Assembly (NCBI GenBank): GCA_937775265.1 | Contig: CALKBV010000012.1 | Span: 62,001-126,000 of the forward strand | Source: an uncultured Pseudomonadales bacterium | GTDB taxonomy: Bacteria > Pseudomonadota > Gammaproteobacteria > Pseudomonadales > Azotimanducaceae | DNA length: 64,000 bases | Direction: 5' to 3' | Part shown: positions 15,520 through 25,060 of the stretch, piece by piece | Layout of the letters: each line of letters starts with the position of its first letter | Numbering within the stretch: position 1 is the first letter of the stretch | The notes under the pieces: generated by a model | Told to the model about the DNA's origin: nothing | Seen by the model: the letters and a program-made list of their open reading frames with translations, nothing else | Databases searched by the model: none | Translations under genes and position numbers: made by a program

Positions 15520-17712
15520 CTAAACGATAAATCCTTCATCAATAAGTGGCATCTTGTGCACGCGCTTACCACTAGCCGCAAAGATAGCATTGGCAACGGC
15601 CGGTGCCAGAGGTGGTAGCCCCGGCTCGCCCAACCCGGTCGGGTCATAATCACTTTCGATAAAGTGTACGTCGACTTCGGGCGCTTGATGAATCCGCAGA
15701 ACAGGATATTGGTCAAGGTTTGTCTGCTCGACACGCCCGTTTTCCATGGTGATTTTTTGTCCAGCCATTGCGCTGAACCCATCAATAATGGCGCCCTGAA
15801 CTTGCGACACGGCGCCGCTTCTATTAATGATAGGTCCAACATCTAACGCTGCAGTCACTTTGTGCAACCTGACTTCACCACTTTTTGAAACACTCACCTC
15901 AGCTAATTCTGCTACGTGGGCGGCATGACAGAAGTAGAAAGAAAAGCCCAGGCCTCGACCTTCTGGCATTTCTCTCCCCCAGCCACCTTTCTCTGCTGCG
16001 AGTTTGATCACGCCGACTGCACGCTCTGTATTCATTGAGCGCCAATTACCATCATCTATCCAACGAGGTTCGCCCATCATCTCGATCAGCAGTTCAACGT
16101 GATCTCGGTTTCCTGCCGTCGCTAGCTCATGGATAAATGCTTGTGAGACAAAGGCATGGGTGTTCGAGTAGGGTGCGCGCCAAGGTCCAACGGGCGTATC
16201 CATTCGATAATTCGTTGAAGATCCACGAACGTTACCCATGGTGGAAAAAGGAAACGCGGCAGGGTTTGGACCATTAAAAGGAGAAGGCTGACCACCAGAT
16301 TCAACACCGATCGCATGTTCTTCTATTGCGAGGACCTTACCCTTTGGGTCAACAGCGCCCCGAATTCGATTGAAACCGCCCTGTCTTAAGAAGTCGTAGC
16401 GAATGTTGTCTTCGCGCGTCCAGGTCAACTTGACGGGTTTCCCCGACCTTTGGGACAGTTCTATGGCTTCAATGACAGACTCGTCACTGGTACGACGACC
16501 AAAGCTTCCACCCATTCGTTTTATGTGGATGGTCAGCTGATCTTTTTCTAGCCCGTACCTGTCTAACGCCATTTTTTGAAAGCGAGGACCACTTTGCGTG
16601 GGTAGCCAAACTTCCAGATGATCTTTCTCATCAGCGCCACGCCTAAAATGCGCTGTGCAATTCATGGGCTCAAGGCACATGTGGGTTAGGTAGGGATATT
16701 CATACAAGCTGTCCAAGACCGTATTGTTGGGGTCGCTAAATGCTGCCTCTACATCGCCATTATCAATACTGACTTCTTGCCCTGTGTTGCCTACGCCATC
16801 GGCAAAAGCAACGAATGACGACCAACTGTCTTTGGAAGCATCGGACTCATCCCACTTTATTTTTAACGCTCGACGAGCCTTGAAAACAGACCAAGTATCC
16901 GTGCCAACAATACCGACACCATCCATGAGCGCTTTAACGTTGCCGTTGCCTTTGACGATCCACGCATCGATGATCCCTGGTAGCTTTTTGATGTCATCAA
17001 TATTGGCATTAATGATTTGACCGCCAACGGCTGGACATTTTTCATAACTGCCGTACAGCATATCCTGAACCTGGGTATCAATGCCGAAATCGCCGATGCC
17101 AGTGACTATTTCTAGAGAGTCGACCTGACTCACCGATGTACCAAGAATCCGATAGTCTTCTCGCGCTTTGAACACTAAGTCATCTTTGTTTGGAATAGGT
17201 TGCTGGTAGGCTAGCCCCGCCAACTCTGCAAAGGTACGTGAGTCTTCACTGCCTATGTGCACTACGCGGCTGTCGATCGCCCTGAGTTCGCTCTTTGGCC
17301 TTTCCATTGCGATCGCTGCAGCGCTCAAGAACATATCTGCTGCGGAAGCACCCATTTCACGCATTAGGTTCCAGTTCAGATAAAGGGTAAATGAGCCGCC
17401 GGTCCACTGCTGACCGTAGCGTTCTGTGTCTATTTCCGGTGTCTGCTTGACAATGACATCATCCCAGTTGGCACCCATTTCTTCGGCAACGATCATCGGC
17501 AATGATGTTTTAATGCCTTGGCCCATCTCGGGACTGCCAGAAAAGATAATGATCTTGCCATCGCCCCTCACCTGCACATAAGCGTTCAGCTCTGCCGAGC
17601 CGACCAGGCTAACCCCTTCAGCAAGCCCGATTGAGGGTAGTCCCAAGGCGAAACCACCGCCGACAATGGAACTGGCTTTCATAAAGGCGCGGCGCGTTAG
17701 CGTAGCGTTCAT
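15520..17712 (-). CDS. Molybdopterin-binding large subunit, isoquinoline 1-oxidoreductase (IorB) type, Tat-exported
   Basis: A 730-residue molybdenum hydroxylase subunit of the xanthine dehydrogenase family, in the short IorB-like branch. The N-terminus carries a Tat signal ([19 protein letters not shown], twin Arg 7-8), so the complex is likely periplasmic. Cofactor motifs include [21 protein letters not shown] near 57-77 and [11 protein letters not shown] near 400, followed by the GRxxSDE region. [18 protein letters not shown] motif close to the C-terminus provides the active-site Glu. It overlaps its iron-sulfur partner by 4 nt (ATGA). No c-type cytochrome electron acceptor is adjacent, unlike many periplasmic relatives. 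Likely substrates are N-heterocycles or aldehydes. Confidence 0.9.
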   Translation of the reverse strand: MNATLTRRAFMKASSIVGGGFALGLPSIGLAEGVSLVGSAELNAYVQVRGDGKIIIFSGSPEMGQGIKTSLPMIVAEEMGANWDDVIVKQTPEIDTERYGQQWTGGSFTLYLNWNLMREMGASAADMFLSAAAIAMERPKSELRAIDSRVVHIGSEDSRTFAELAGLAYQQPIPNKDDLVFKAREDYRILGTSVSQVDSLEIVTGIGDFGIDTQVQDMLYGSYEKCPAVGGQIINANIDDIKKLPGIIDAWIVKGNGNVKALMDGVGIVGTDTWSVFKARRALKIKWDESDASKDSWSSFVAFADGVGNTGQEVSIDNGDVEAAFSDPNNTVLDSLYEYPYLTHMCLEPMNCTAHFRRGADEKDHLEVWLPTQSGPRFQKMALDRYGLEKDQLTIHIKRMGGSFGRRTSDESVIEAIELSQRSGKPVKLTWTREDNIRYDFLRQGGFNRIRGAVDPKGKVLAIEEHAIGVESGGQPSPFNGPNPAAFPFSTMGNVRGSSTNYRMDTPVGPWRAPYSNTHAFVSQAFIHELATAGNRDHVELLIEMMGEPRWIDDGNWRSMNTERAVGVIKLAAEKGGWGREMPEGRGLGFSFYFCHAAHVAELAEVSVSKSGEVRLHKVTAALDVGPIINRSGAVSQVQGAIIDGFSAMAGQKITMENGRVEQTNLDQYPVLRIHQAPEVDVHFIESDYDPTGLGEPGLPPLAPAVANAIFAASGKRVHKMPLIDEGFIV

Positions 17713-18194
17713 GACTGCACCTCCTGCGTAGCATTGTAAAAACCGGCAGCGGTATGAATCGCTTTCCTGATTCTAATGTAGGTGCCACAACGACAATAAT
17801 TACCCGACATGGCTTTATCAATATCACTATCAGTTGGCTTTGGGTTACTTTCGAGCAAGGCTGCGGCGGACATAATCTGTCCTGCCTGACAGTACCCACA
17901 TTGCGCGACATCCTGGTCAATCCAAACCTGCTGTAAAACGTGGAGGTGATTGTTCGTCGCCAGGCCCTCGATCGTCGTAATCCGTTGATCTGCGACGCTA
18001 CTCACTGGCGTTACACAGCTGCGCACCGGCAACCCATTTACGTGTACGGTGCAGGCGCCGCACTGACCGATGCCGCAACCAAACTTGCTCCCGGTGAGAC
18101 CTGCTTTGTCGCGAAGCGCCCATAGCAATGGCATATCGGCTTCTGCTTGAATGGTAGTCCGCTGTTTGTTGATTTCTAGCGTATAACTCGGCAT
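17709..18194 (-). CDS. (2Fe-2S) small subunit of the IorAB-type molybdenum hydroxylase
   Basis: A 161-residue electron-transfer subunit with two [2Fe-2S] clusters. The plant-type site is Cys40, Cys45, Cys48, Cys60 and the helical-domain site is Cys99, Cys102, Cys134, Cys136. It has no Tat signal of its own, so it would be carried through the membrane with the Tat-tagged large subunit. Its stop overlaps the start of the large subunit (ATGA), showing coupled translation. Together they form an IorA/IorB-like pair. A second, unrelated-by-position small subunit of the same family sits in the Cox-like cluster at 25.1 kb. Confidence 0.92.
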   Translation of the reverse strand: MPSYTLEINKQRTTIQAEADMPLLWALRDKAGLTGSKFGCGIGQCGACTVHVNGLPVRSCVTPVSSVADQRITTIEGLATNNHLHVLQQVWIDQDVAQCGYCQAGQIMSAAALLESNPKPTDSDIDKAMSGNYCRCGTYIRIRKAIHTAAGFYNATQEVQS

Positions 18195-18315
18195 CTTTTT
18201 CCTCGTGCTAATTGTGGCGATTGATATGAGGACCCATCGTCAAGCGAAAGGTCACATTTCTTGGTGGCGGCTGCAATAGCGGCGCTCAAATTTGACGATC
18301 GCGTATGCTTATCTA

Positions 18316-18663
18316 TTACTGTGGCTCACGCCCTCCATGTCGGGAAGTTTGCTTGCCCGCCGCAACAATCAAGTGCTCTAACTTCTCAACGAAGGCAATG
18401 CGCGAATAGCGGTTTCGGGATTTAAGCTCGAACTTGTTGTGGAACAACAATCGTAGTTCTACGTTGTCGTCCATCAAGCTCACTGTATACCCGTCCCGAT
18501 CGGACAGTACCGTAATCCCATGCCAATGCATTCCCAGCGCCGTGCTGGTGCCATAGCTCATCACCGCATTGGCGGCGAGCAATGCTCTATGAGTATCGAT
18601 TTTCGTATCGTTAACTTTCTTCACTAGGTATATACGCGCATGCGCCTCTCCTGGTTCATCCAT
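18316..18663 (-). CDS. Hypothetical protein, possibly 5'-truncated
   Basis: A 115-residue frame from ATG 18663. In-frame coding-like sequence continues upstream for about 20 codons (TGSFVESGWCSYPGYAAIGE) to a stop near 18750 without any start codon, so the original N-terminus has probably been lost. The truncation lies close to where the decayed ald copy begins (about 18820), consistent with a rearrangement breakpoint. The middle part (ALGMHWHGITVLSDRDGYTVSL) suggests a beta-rich domain. I do not recognise the family. Confidence 0.45.
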   Translation of the reverse strand: MDEPGEAHARIYLVKKVNDTKIDTHRALLAANAVMSYGTSTALGMHWHGITVLSDRDGYTVSLMDDNVELRLLFHNKFELKSRNRYSRIAFVEKLEHLIVAAGKQTSRHGGREPQ

Positions 18664-18818
18664 TTCGCCTATTGCTGCGTATCCTGGATATGAACACCAA
18701 CCGCTCTCGACAAAGGATCCTGTAGAAGTTACTAAATTTGATCGCCTGGCCGAGCTTCGGCGGTATGTCTATCTATTGGGGGCGAGCTATTGGCGCATGA
18801 TGACTGACTATGGGTTCC

Positions 18819-18991
18819 ATTTGCCTTCGTTCGTTTTACGACTGGCTGATAAGGGTGCAGAAGCTGCGATGTGGTTAGACCCAGATCTACTGCATGGCTT
18901 AAATGTATAACAGGGAAAAGTCACCAACCCTTAGGTTAGCGAGGACCATGGTATGGCGTATTCAGCGCCCGAGAATATTATCGCTGACTAG
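18819..18991 (+). pseudogene. Decayed 3' fragment of an alanine dehydrogenase gene
   Basis: The last about 57 codons of ald recur here with substitutions. The translation follows the C-terminus of the intact Ald ([38 protein letters not shown]), but two in-frame stops interrupt it (TAA after LLHGLNV and TAG after KVTNP). No upstream ald sequence is present. Its end overlaps the stop of the intact arylsulfotransferase-like gene at CTAG (18988-18991), mirroring the arrangement at 11937-11940. Confidence 0.9.
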
Positions 18992-19020
18992 TCGCAATAA
19001 AGTCGATTGAGGTTGGCGAG
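18841..19020 (+). repeat. 180-bp direct repeat, copy B (ald/arylsulfotransferase 3'-end junction)
   Basis: Partner of 11790-11969, the same orientation and 7051 bp away. In this copy the arylsulfotransferase half is intact and the ald half is decayed, the reverse of copy A. Recombination between the two would delete about 7 kb. Confidence 0.9.
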
Positions 19021-20103
19021 TTTACCCGGATCCAGGTTCTTGTCCTTTAGGGCAGGGTGAGTCTGAGTATAACGATGCGCCCGAAACACGCCATTAAAAC
19101 GCCCGCCTAATCTTGGATTGGTAACGAAGAACGGGTTGATGTATTCCCATACGACTTTGTTTTGTGGCGTCACTTCAAGAAACTGCCCTTTGGATGTTTC
19201 GGTGATGAGTGTATTGCCATTGGACAGTCGGTCAACGCAGCCACCCATTACGGTGTACATGGTAAATGGCGGATTATCTGTGTACTCCCAGATCACTTTT
19301 TTTGTCTTCGGGTCTATTTCTATGGCTCTTGAATACTCAACGCCTCTTCGGTGAACACCGTTGTCGAAGATAGTCATGGTGCCCGCTGCTGTGAATTTCG
19401 CATCATGCTGGTGGCTCATCTCTCCGTCTTTAAATCTCCACTTGATCTTCCCGGAGCGAGGGTTTACCTGAATGATAGTGCTGGTTCGTCTGAAACTAAT
19501 TACCCAGTCACCCCTGGGTGAAAGTGAAATGGAATTTGCGTGAGTCCATTCCCTACGATCATCCATGACACAAATCAGATCAATCTTGGGGTCCAGGTGA
19601 TCCCAGGACTTCCATTTTTGCTTTAGCGAGCCGTCAGGTTTAACTTCCAGCACGACATCGCCTAGCATCAAGTTGGGATCAACATCTTCAGCAGGGTACC
19701 CGCCCTTTATTCGCTTTGGTAAGGACTTTGGCAGCGGCTCCCACTTGAGAATAAGCGTATTGCCATTCGGGAGTCGCTGGTAATCGTGATGCATCCATGG
19801 ATCTGCATATTCCCAGACAACGTTGCCCTCCCAGTCCAGTTCAAAAAGCGCAGCAGCCTGCCCATTGAGGCCTTTTTGTCCTTCTGTTTCCGGTGATGGC
19901 ATCGCCATGGCGATTAGGTTTCCATTCGGCAGTAACTCGGGATTTGTGATGCCCCCCTCATGTTCCCACTGATGAACAAACTGACCTTTCATATCAATAA
20001 GGAAAGCCTTGTTGGTCATCGCGTTGAATAATGTGTAACCGCGATGACTAAGTTGTGGATTGTAGTGAATGAGTCCGTTGGGGTGGTGTTCTGTCTTTGC
20101 CAT
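18988..20103 (-). CDS. Arylsulfotransferase (ASST)-like beta-propeller protein
   Basis: A 371-residue protein of the arylsulfotransferase family, a PQQ-type beta-propeller with repeated blades such as ELLPNGNLIAM, WEYADPWMHHDYQRLPNGNTLIL, WTHANSISLSPRGDWVISFR and RLSNGNTLITETSKGQFLEV. ATG 20103 is chosen because it lies one base after the dipeptidase stop. The longer frame back to 20220 would overlap that gene by 116 nt. No signal peptide is evident, whereas many ASST enzymes are periplasmic. The conserved His residues (HHDYQ, HANS, HQHDAKF) are where ASST places its active-site histidines. It probably forms an operon with the dipeptidase. True sulfotransfer is not proven. Confidence 0.82.
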   Translation of the reverse strand: MAKTEHHPNGLIHYNPQLSHRGYTLFNAMTNKAFLIDMKGQFVHQWEHEGGITNPELLPNGNLIAMAMPSPETEGQKGLNGQAAALFELDWEGNVVWEYADPWMHHDYQRLPNGNTLILKWEPLPKSLPKRIKGGYPAEDVDPNLMLGDVVLEVKPDGSLKQKWKSWDHLDPKIDLICVMDDRREWTHANSISLSPRGDWVISFRRTSTIIQVNPRSGKIKWRFKDGEMSHQHDAKFTAAGTMTIFDNGVHRRGVEYSRAIEIDPKTKKVIWEYTDNPPFTMYTVMGGCVDRLSNGNTLITETSKGQFLEVTPQNKVVWEYINPFFVTNPRLGGRFNGVFRAHRYTQTHPALKDKNLDPGKLANLNRLYCD

Positions 20104-20104
20104 C

Positions 20105-21421
20105 TCAAAGTGTTCCTGTTGGGTTTGGGGTGGCGGTATCCAGTTCGTCAATTTGGGCGTTGGACGGAAGTCGCCGTGCTTGTTCTTTGCGAGCAACGGT
20201 TTCAACATCTTGCATGACACGTAATATATTCCTGCCAGCTATTTTGGCGATATCTGAATCGCTGTAACCCCGTCTCAACAGCTCTATGAGCAGCGCGGGA
20301 TACGTTGACACATCTTCCAGGCCAACCGGCCCTGGTGGCATACCATCATAGTCACCACCCAGTCCAATATAGTCGATGCCGATCAGATTGCGGATATGGT
20401 CGATGTGATCAGCGACATCAGCAAGCGTTGGGCGGGGCAGTGTTGATAGCTGTGCCCGATACAATTCTGCCTGCTCCTTTGGATCCTCGGTTTGGGCGTT
20501 GACCTTTTTTCGCAGATTGACCCAGGCTAGTCGAACGGTCTCGGAAACATAACTGGGGTAGAAGGTCACCATCGCGACACCGTTATTCACTTTTAAACGA
20601 AGTAGAACCTCATCAGGAATATTCCGCTTGTGAGCGGTTAACGCGAAAGCGCTGGAGTGCGAAAAGATGACAGGAGCTGATGACACATCCAGTGCGTCAT
20701 TCATTGCGTTTACAGAAACGTGTGATAGGTCCACTAGCATGCCCAGGCGGTTCATCTCATGAACCACCTCCCTGCCAAACGGGGATAGTCCGCCGACCCG
20801 TTCTCCATCGGTTGCCGAATCAGCCCAGCGCAACCCTTTGGAGTGGGTGAGAGTCATGTACCTGGCACCAGCCTTGTAGAGCATCCTCAGGTTGGCGAGG
20901 GAGTTTTCTATCGCATGACCTCCTTCGATGCCCATCATTGATGCGATTTTTCCCCGCCGATGAGCGTCTATGACTTCATCGGCGGTCAGGGCCAGCTCGA
21001 GTTGATCCGGGTATGTGGTGATCATGCGGTGCACTACATCAATCTGTGTCAGGACTCGGGCGACGTCGCCGCTGGCGCCAGGGAAGGCCGCGATAGGGAT
21101 ATATACCGACCAGAACTGGCCACCCATCATGCCTTTGAGCATTCTGGGATGATCTGTTTGAGTTGGTTTCTTGATTGCCGACAGATCAGAGGTAAATGGC
21201 ATCTGATCCAGATTGCCCTGAACCCGCATCGTATATTGCATTGGCAGGTCATTGTGGCCGTCGATCAGGGGCGTTTTCTTAAGGATGCTAGCGATTCGCT
21301 TGTTCAACGCTTTGTCCGAATATCCATCGGCGGCAAAGGTGTTTTCCATGCACACAAGACTCAGTATTAGAAAAATGCTACCCGTGTATGGGTTGTGGTG
21401 TAAAAGTTTCAAGAAGTGCAC
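20105..21421 (-). CDS. Membrane dipeptidase (renal dipeptidase family, M19), exported
   Basis: A 438-residue zinc dipeptidase. The first about 30 residues form a signal peptide (FLILSLVCMENTFA), so it acts outside the cytoplasm. Binuclear zinc ligands can be placed: His56-x-Asp58 in IDGHNDLP, the bridging Glu166 in MGIEGGH, His234 in DLSHVS and His255 in FSHSSAFAL. The GLGGDYDGMP motif near 350 completes the site. It would cleave dipeptides, possibly including D-amino-acid-containing ones. It lies one base upstream of the arylsulfotransferase-like gene and is divergent from the crotonase gene (56 nt). Confidence 0.92.
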   Translation of the reverse strand: MHFLKLLHHNPYTGSIFLILSLVCMENTFAADGYSDKALNKRIASILKKTPLIDGHNDLPMQYTMRVQGNLDQMPFTSDLSAIKKPTQTDHPRMLKGMMGGQFWSVYIPIAAFPGASGDVARVLTQIDVVHRMITTYPDQLELALTADEVIDAHRRGKIASMMGIEGGHAIENSLANLRMLYKAGARYMTLTHSKGLRWADSATDGERVGGLSPFGREVVHEMNRLGMLVDLSHVSVNAMNDALDVSSAPVIFSHSSAFALTAHKRNIPDEVLLRLKVNNGVAMVTFYPSYVSETVRLAWVNLRKKVNAQTEDPKEQAELYRAQLSTLPRPTLADVADHIDHIRNLIGIDYIGLGGDYDGMPPGPVGLEDVSTYPALLIELLRRGYSDSDIAKIAGRNILRVMQDVETVARKEQARRLPSNAQIDELDTATPNPTGTL

Positions 21422-21477
21422 TGAGGTATCCTTGGGCGCGTCAAAGCATTATGGTAACTATAAAGGAGGAATCATTT

Positions 21478-22266
21478 ATGTCTGAATATGAATGCATGAT
21501 ACTGGAAGTTTCAGATCATATTGCCACAGTAACACTGAATCGGCCCGAGATTATGAACGCCATCAATTGGCAGGCGTACGCGGAGCTTGAGGAGATATTT
21601 TTGAATCTTCAAAAAGATCCTGAGGTCAGGTGTATTATTCTCACAGGCGCCGGCAGGGCGTTTTGTTCCGGGGATGATGTCAAAGAGATCATGGTGCAGG
21701 GCGCCGGCAGTAAAAGGCTTAGGGACGTACGACCGGGAACGACGCCTGCTGCAAGGGCTATTCTGGATTGTGACAGACCGATCATTGCGGCTGTCAATGG
21801 TGCGGCAGTTGGATGGGGTATGGATATGTCCCTGATGGCGGATTTCAGGATCGCATCAGAAAAAGCAAAATTTGGAGAACTGTTCGTTAAGCGGGGGCTT
21901 GTCGCCGACGTGGGCGGAATGGTTCGACTTCCTAAACTCATTGGTCCACAGCGCGCTGCAGAGTTGTTATTTACCGGTGAAGTTATCAGCGCTGAACGTG
22001 CACTTGAACTGGGTATTGTTATGAGTGTTGTGCCACATGAAGATTTGCTGCACGAAGCGAGGGTACTGGCGAGCAAGATCGCAGCCAATCCACCGTTAGC
22101 CGTTCGTTATCTCAAAGAAGGCTTGCGCCGGTCTTACTACGGTGAGTATGAGGACATGGGTAACTGGATAGGCCAGACACTTGGGACACTGTTCCAGACT
22201 GAGGATCACAAAGAGGGTGTTGCCAGCTTCCTTGAAAAAAGAGAACCGGTGTTCAAAGGAAAGTAA
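21478..22266 (+). CDS. Enoyl-CoA hydratase/isomerase (crotonase) family protein
   Basis: A 262-residue crotonase. ATG 21478 is preceded by a strong AAAGGAGG site. The CoA-binding oxyanion loop is GRAFCSGDDVKE near 60-70 and the second oxyanion element is AAVGWGMDMS. The classical hydratase Glu pair is not kept: the first Glu (GGGCE in rat hydratase) is Asp in GWGMD, and the second (QPEI) falls on Phe in FGELFVKRGL. An Asp in the following GLVADVGG sits where PaaG-type isomerases have their catalytic Asp. It may therefore be an isomerase or another crotonase activity. It is divergent from the dipeptidase and upstream of the S9 peptidase and Cox-like genes. Confidence 0.88.
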   Translation: MSEYECMILEVSDHIATVTLNRPEIMNAINWQAYAELEEIFLNLQKDPEVRCIILTGAGRAFCSGDDVKEIMVQGAGSKRLRDVRPGTTPAARAILDCDRPIIAAVNGAAVGWGMDMSLMADFRIASEKAKFGELFVKRGLVADVGGMVRLPKLIGPQRAAELLFTGEVISAERALELGIVMSVVPHEDLLHEARVLASKIAANPPLAVRYLKEGLRRSYYGEYEDMGNWIGQTLGTLFQTEDHKEGVASFLEKREPVFKGK

Positions 22267-22390
22267 GGAGCCGGTTTCTTGTTCTGTCTGTTTATCCTGG
22301 TCAGCCATATTTGGCTCATTGACCCTAAGGCGCGGCGGGGGGCGTAATGAACTTGCATTACCAGCCGCAGAGTGATCAGCTTCGCGCGTA

Positions 22391-24463
22391 GTGAAGATCC
22401 CTAATAAAATATCGATTCTTGTCATTGTTCCTGTGCTTGTGCTCTGGGGTTGTTCGAAGGAGCCGCCCGGGAATACGCCGCGTGCAGGACCACATCCCGA
22501 GGAATTCTTGCTGCAGGACATCTCCTGGATAGACCCTTACGCCTACATGGTGGACCTTGAACATCCTGACGCCGTGCAATACATCGCACACGAGCAGCAA
22601 TATCTTGCTGAGCAGACGAAACCCTGGCGTCCGAAGCTCAAGGGAATGATGTCGGAGCTGAATACCCAGTTATCGATAGAAAGAAAAACCACACCGATCG
22701 TTACCGGTGATTTTGAATACCATTCGGAGATCAGGAAAGGCCATCAGTATCCAGTTTACTACCGGCGTCCGAAGGCGTTGGCCGGCGACCATCAGATTGT
22801 GATTGATCTAAATGAGCTCTCCAATGGTGCTGACTACTATGCGCTGGGTGGTTTCAGTATCAGCCCGGATGAACAGACTGTCGCCTTTACAGAAGACAGA
22901 ATCGGCGATGGAAACCACACATTGAGGCTTCGGGACTTTGACTCTGGTGTAGTGACGACTATCGCTGAGGGGTTAGAACCAAACGTTGCGTGGAATGGCA
23001 ACGCTGTTCTCGCCGTTGAGAAAGAGACGAATTCGGTCGTTGAACATACGCCGGATGGGCAAAAAACCATCCTTTACCGGGAAACCGACCCGGCATTTTC
23101 CCTCAGTGTCAGGACTGCTCGCGATAGAAAAACGGTGATGATCACTTCTGAATCCCATCGCGCCACAGAGATCCGGATTCTGTCGCCGGGTGGTGAACTG
23201 CAACTGATTGCCCCTAGGAAAGAAGGACATCGCTATCGACTAATGATCGGTGCTGATCATATGACGGTGCTTAGCAATTATAAGCGAGCCGGGTATGCGG
23301 TTGCATTGATACAAGAGGGCGAGGTTGACCCGAGTGAGTGGCAGTTTTTTGAGCTGAACCTGCCGGGTAGTGTTGTCGACTTTGAACGTTTTGATAAGCA
23401 TCTGCTGGTTCAAGTCAGAAGTAGACTCAGGGATGAGCTGGTGCTAATCGAGCCCGTAACGGGATACCAGCAAAGCATTCTTTCCGCTGCTGCAGGAGAA
23501 AGCTTTCGGCTGATGCAGTCTGACCATGGCGCCGCACCGGGTTTTCAATTTAGGAAACGAAGTCTTATCGAACCCGAACGTCGTTACCGAATGGCTGTTT
23601 CTGAAAAAGTAGTCCGCGAAATTGATTCGGATTCGGCGCCGAGCAACTACCTTCGTGACCAATATCGGGTTGAAGAGCATTGGCTGTCGGTGCGTGATGG
23701 TGCCGAAGTACCGGTTACCCTTGTTTATAAAGAAGGCGCGGCCCTGGCGTCCCGCCCGCTTTATCTGACCGCATACGGAGCCTATGGGGTTTCTCTTCCA
23801 ATCGTTTTTGACCCAACTCGGTTGCCGTTGCTAAATCGGGGGGTTGTGCTTGGGATCGTTCACGTTAGGGGGGGTGGTGACCTAGGTGAAGCCTGGCATT
23901 TTTCGGGTCGCCACCTGAACAAAAAAAATACATTCAACGATCTTGTCGATGTCGCTAATAGGCTTGTCGAGTTGGGGATTGGTCACCCTGAAATGTTAGC
24001 CGCGCGTGGCGCGTCTGCTGGTGGGACTGTCATTGGTGTGGTCGCTAATGAAGCGCCTGCACTTTTCAAAGTATTGGTCGCCGATGTACCATTTGTGGAT
24101 GTCATCACGACTTTACTCGATCCGACATTGCCGCTAACTGAGAGCGATATATTGGAGTGGGGAAACCCAGATGTTCCGGCTGACGCGAAGTATCTGTTTG
24201 AATATTCCCCTTATCATCAGGTGCGCGCGCAGGCTTATCCTCACCTGCTCGTGCAGGTGTCGAGAAATGACGGTAGGGTAGGCACCCATGAGGCATTGAA
24301 ATGGATAGCAAAAATACGCGAACGCACCACAGGTAGCGCGCTGCAGCTGATTGACATTGAGGATCATAGCGGCCATCTTGGTGCCTCTGACCAATACTTA
24401 AGACGCCGCAAACAGGCGCTTGAGTACATATTTGTTTTACGGGGCCTAGGCCTGGGGGATTAA
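22391..24463 (+). CDS. Prolyl oligopeptidase (S9A) family serine peptidase, lipoprotein
   Basis: A 690-residue peptidase starting at GTG 22391. The N-terminus is a lipoprotein signal ending LVLWGC, so it should be membrane-anchored in the envelope. Residues about 40-420 form the beta-propeller that filters substrates and the C-terminal alpha/beta hydrolase domain follows (LYLTAYGAYGVSLP). The catalytic triad can be placed at Ser542 (GASAGG), Asp627 (NDGRVG) and His662 (HSGHLG). The usual nucleophile motif GGSNGG is modified to GASAGG. It would cut short peptides, typically after Pro or basic residues. Only 3 nt separate it from the CoxG-like gene, so it seems to lead a Cox-like operon, an unusual pairing. 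Confidence 0.9.
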   Translation: MKIPNKISILVIVPVLVLWGCSKEPPGNTPRAGPHPEEFLLQDISWIDPYAYMVDLEHPDAVQYIAHEQQYLAEQTKPWRPKLKGMMSELNTQLSIERKTTPIVTGDFEYHSEIRKGHQYPVYYRRPKALAGDHQIVIDLNELSNGADYYALGGFSISPDEQTVAFTEDRIGDGNHTLRLRDFDSGVVTTIAEGLEPNVAWNGNAVLAVEKETNSVVEHTPDGQKTILYRETDPAFSLSVRTARDRKTVMITSESHRATEIRILSPGGELQLIAPRKEGHRYRLMIGADHMTVLSNYKRAGYAVALIQEGEVDPSEWQFFELNLPGSVVDFERFDKHLLVQVRSRLRDELVLIEPVTGYQQSILSAAAGESFRLMQSDHGAAPGFQFRKRSLIEPERRYRMAVSEKVVREIDSDSAPSNYLRDQYRVEEHWLSVRDGAEVPVTLVYKEGAALASRPLYLTAYGAYGVSLPIVFDPTRLPLLNRGVVLGIVHVRGGGDLGEAWHFSGRHLNKKNTFNDLVDVANRLVELGIGHPEMLAARGASAGGTVIGVVANEAPALFKVLVADVPFVDVITTLLDPTLPLTESDILEWGNPDVPADAKYLFEYSPYHQVRAQAYPHLLVQVSRNDGRVGTHEALKWIAKIRERTTGSALQLIDIEDHSGHLGASDQYLRRRKQALEYIFVLRGLGLGD

Positions 24464-24466
24464 AAA

Positions 24467-25015
24467 TTGGAGTTAGCCCAACGCGTTCGAATTCCAGTGG
24501 TGCAGAGCATAGTCTGGAATGCCTTGAATGATCCGGCTATCCTGAAGGATTGCCTGCCTGGCTGTCAGTCTTTTGATCGTACTGGTGAGAATAGTTTCGA
24601 GGTCGTACTGGTTGCTAAAGTGGGACCAGTAAAGGCAACCTTTAAAGGTGAGGTAACACTCAATGATGTTATACCTCCGGATTCCTACAGGATCAGTGGT
24701 TCAGGCAAAGGTGGCGTTGCGGGTTTTGCAAAAGGAGGTGCAGAAGTGCATCTTGAATCAATTGAAGGTTCTGCAGTAACTTTAATGTCTTATCAGGTGA
24801 CGGCATCTGTGGGGGGCAAGCTGGCGCAGATTGGTTCAAGACTGGTGACGGGGGCGGCTAAAAAGATGGCCAACGATTTTTTTAAGCGCTTTGTGAGGTC
24901 CCTGTCCGGTGACCCTTCAATGGAGGTTGAAATCGAAAACCTTGTCTTAGATCAGAGTGTCTTAGATAAAGGCGCCTCAGGTAAAGACGCAGACAAACAG
25001 AGTTTACAAACATAA
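24467..25015 (+). CDS. CoxG-like SRPBCC protein (carbon monoxide dehydrogenase subunit G family)
   Basis: A 182-residue SRPBCC-fold protein of the CoxG family, which helps assemble or anchor molybdenum hydroxylases. It seems to start at TTG 24467, three bases after the peptidase stop. The GGGGG at 24454-24458 is its only possible ribosome binding site. The family pattern NDPAILKDCLPGCQSFDRTGENSF, KVGPVKATFKGEV, and YRISGSGKGGVAGFAKGGAEVHL (read as separate stretches) is clear, and KMANDFFKRF ends the domain. It has no membrane anchor. The order CoxG, CoxS, CoxL, CoxM forms one transcription unit. Confidence 0.88.
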   Translation: MELAQRVRIPVVQSIVWNALNDPAILKDCLPGCQSFDRTGENSFEVVLVAKVGPVKATFKGEVTLNDVIPPDSYRISGSGKGGVAGFAKGGAEVHLESIEGSAVTLMSYQVTASVGGKLAQIGSRLVTGAAKKMANDFFKRFVRSLSGDPSMEVEIENLVLDQSVLDKGASGKDADKQSLQT

Positions 25016-25060
25016 CAAGGTTAGTGACTAATCCAATAGCAGGCAAGGCAAGGAGTCATC

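Noticed and set aside
20104-20220. N-terminal extension of the arylsulfotransferase-like protein
   Set aside because: It would overlap the dipeptidase by 116 nt in another frame. The ATG one base after the dipeptidase stop is the normal operon start.
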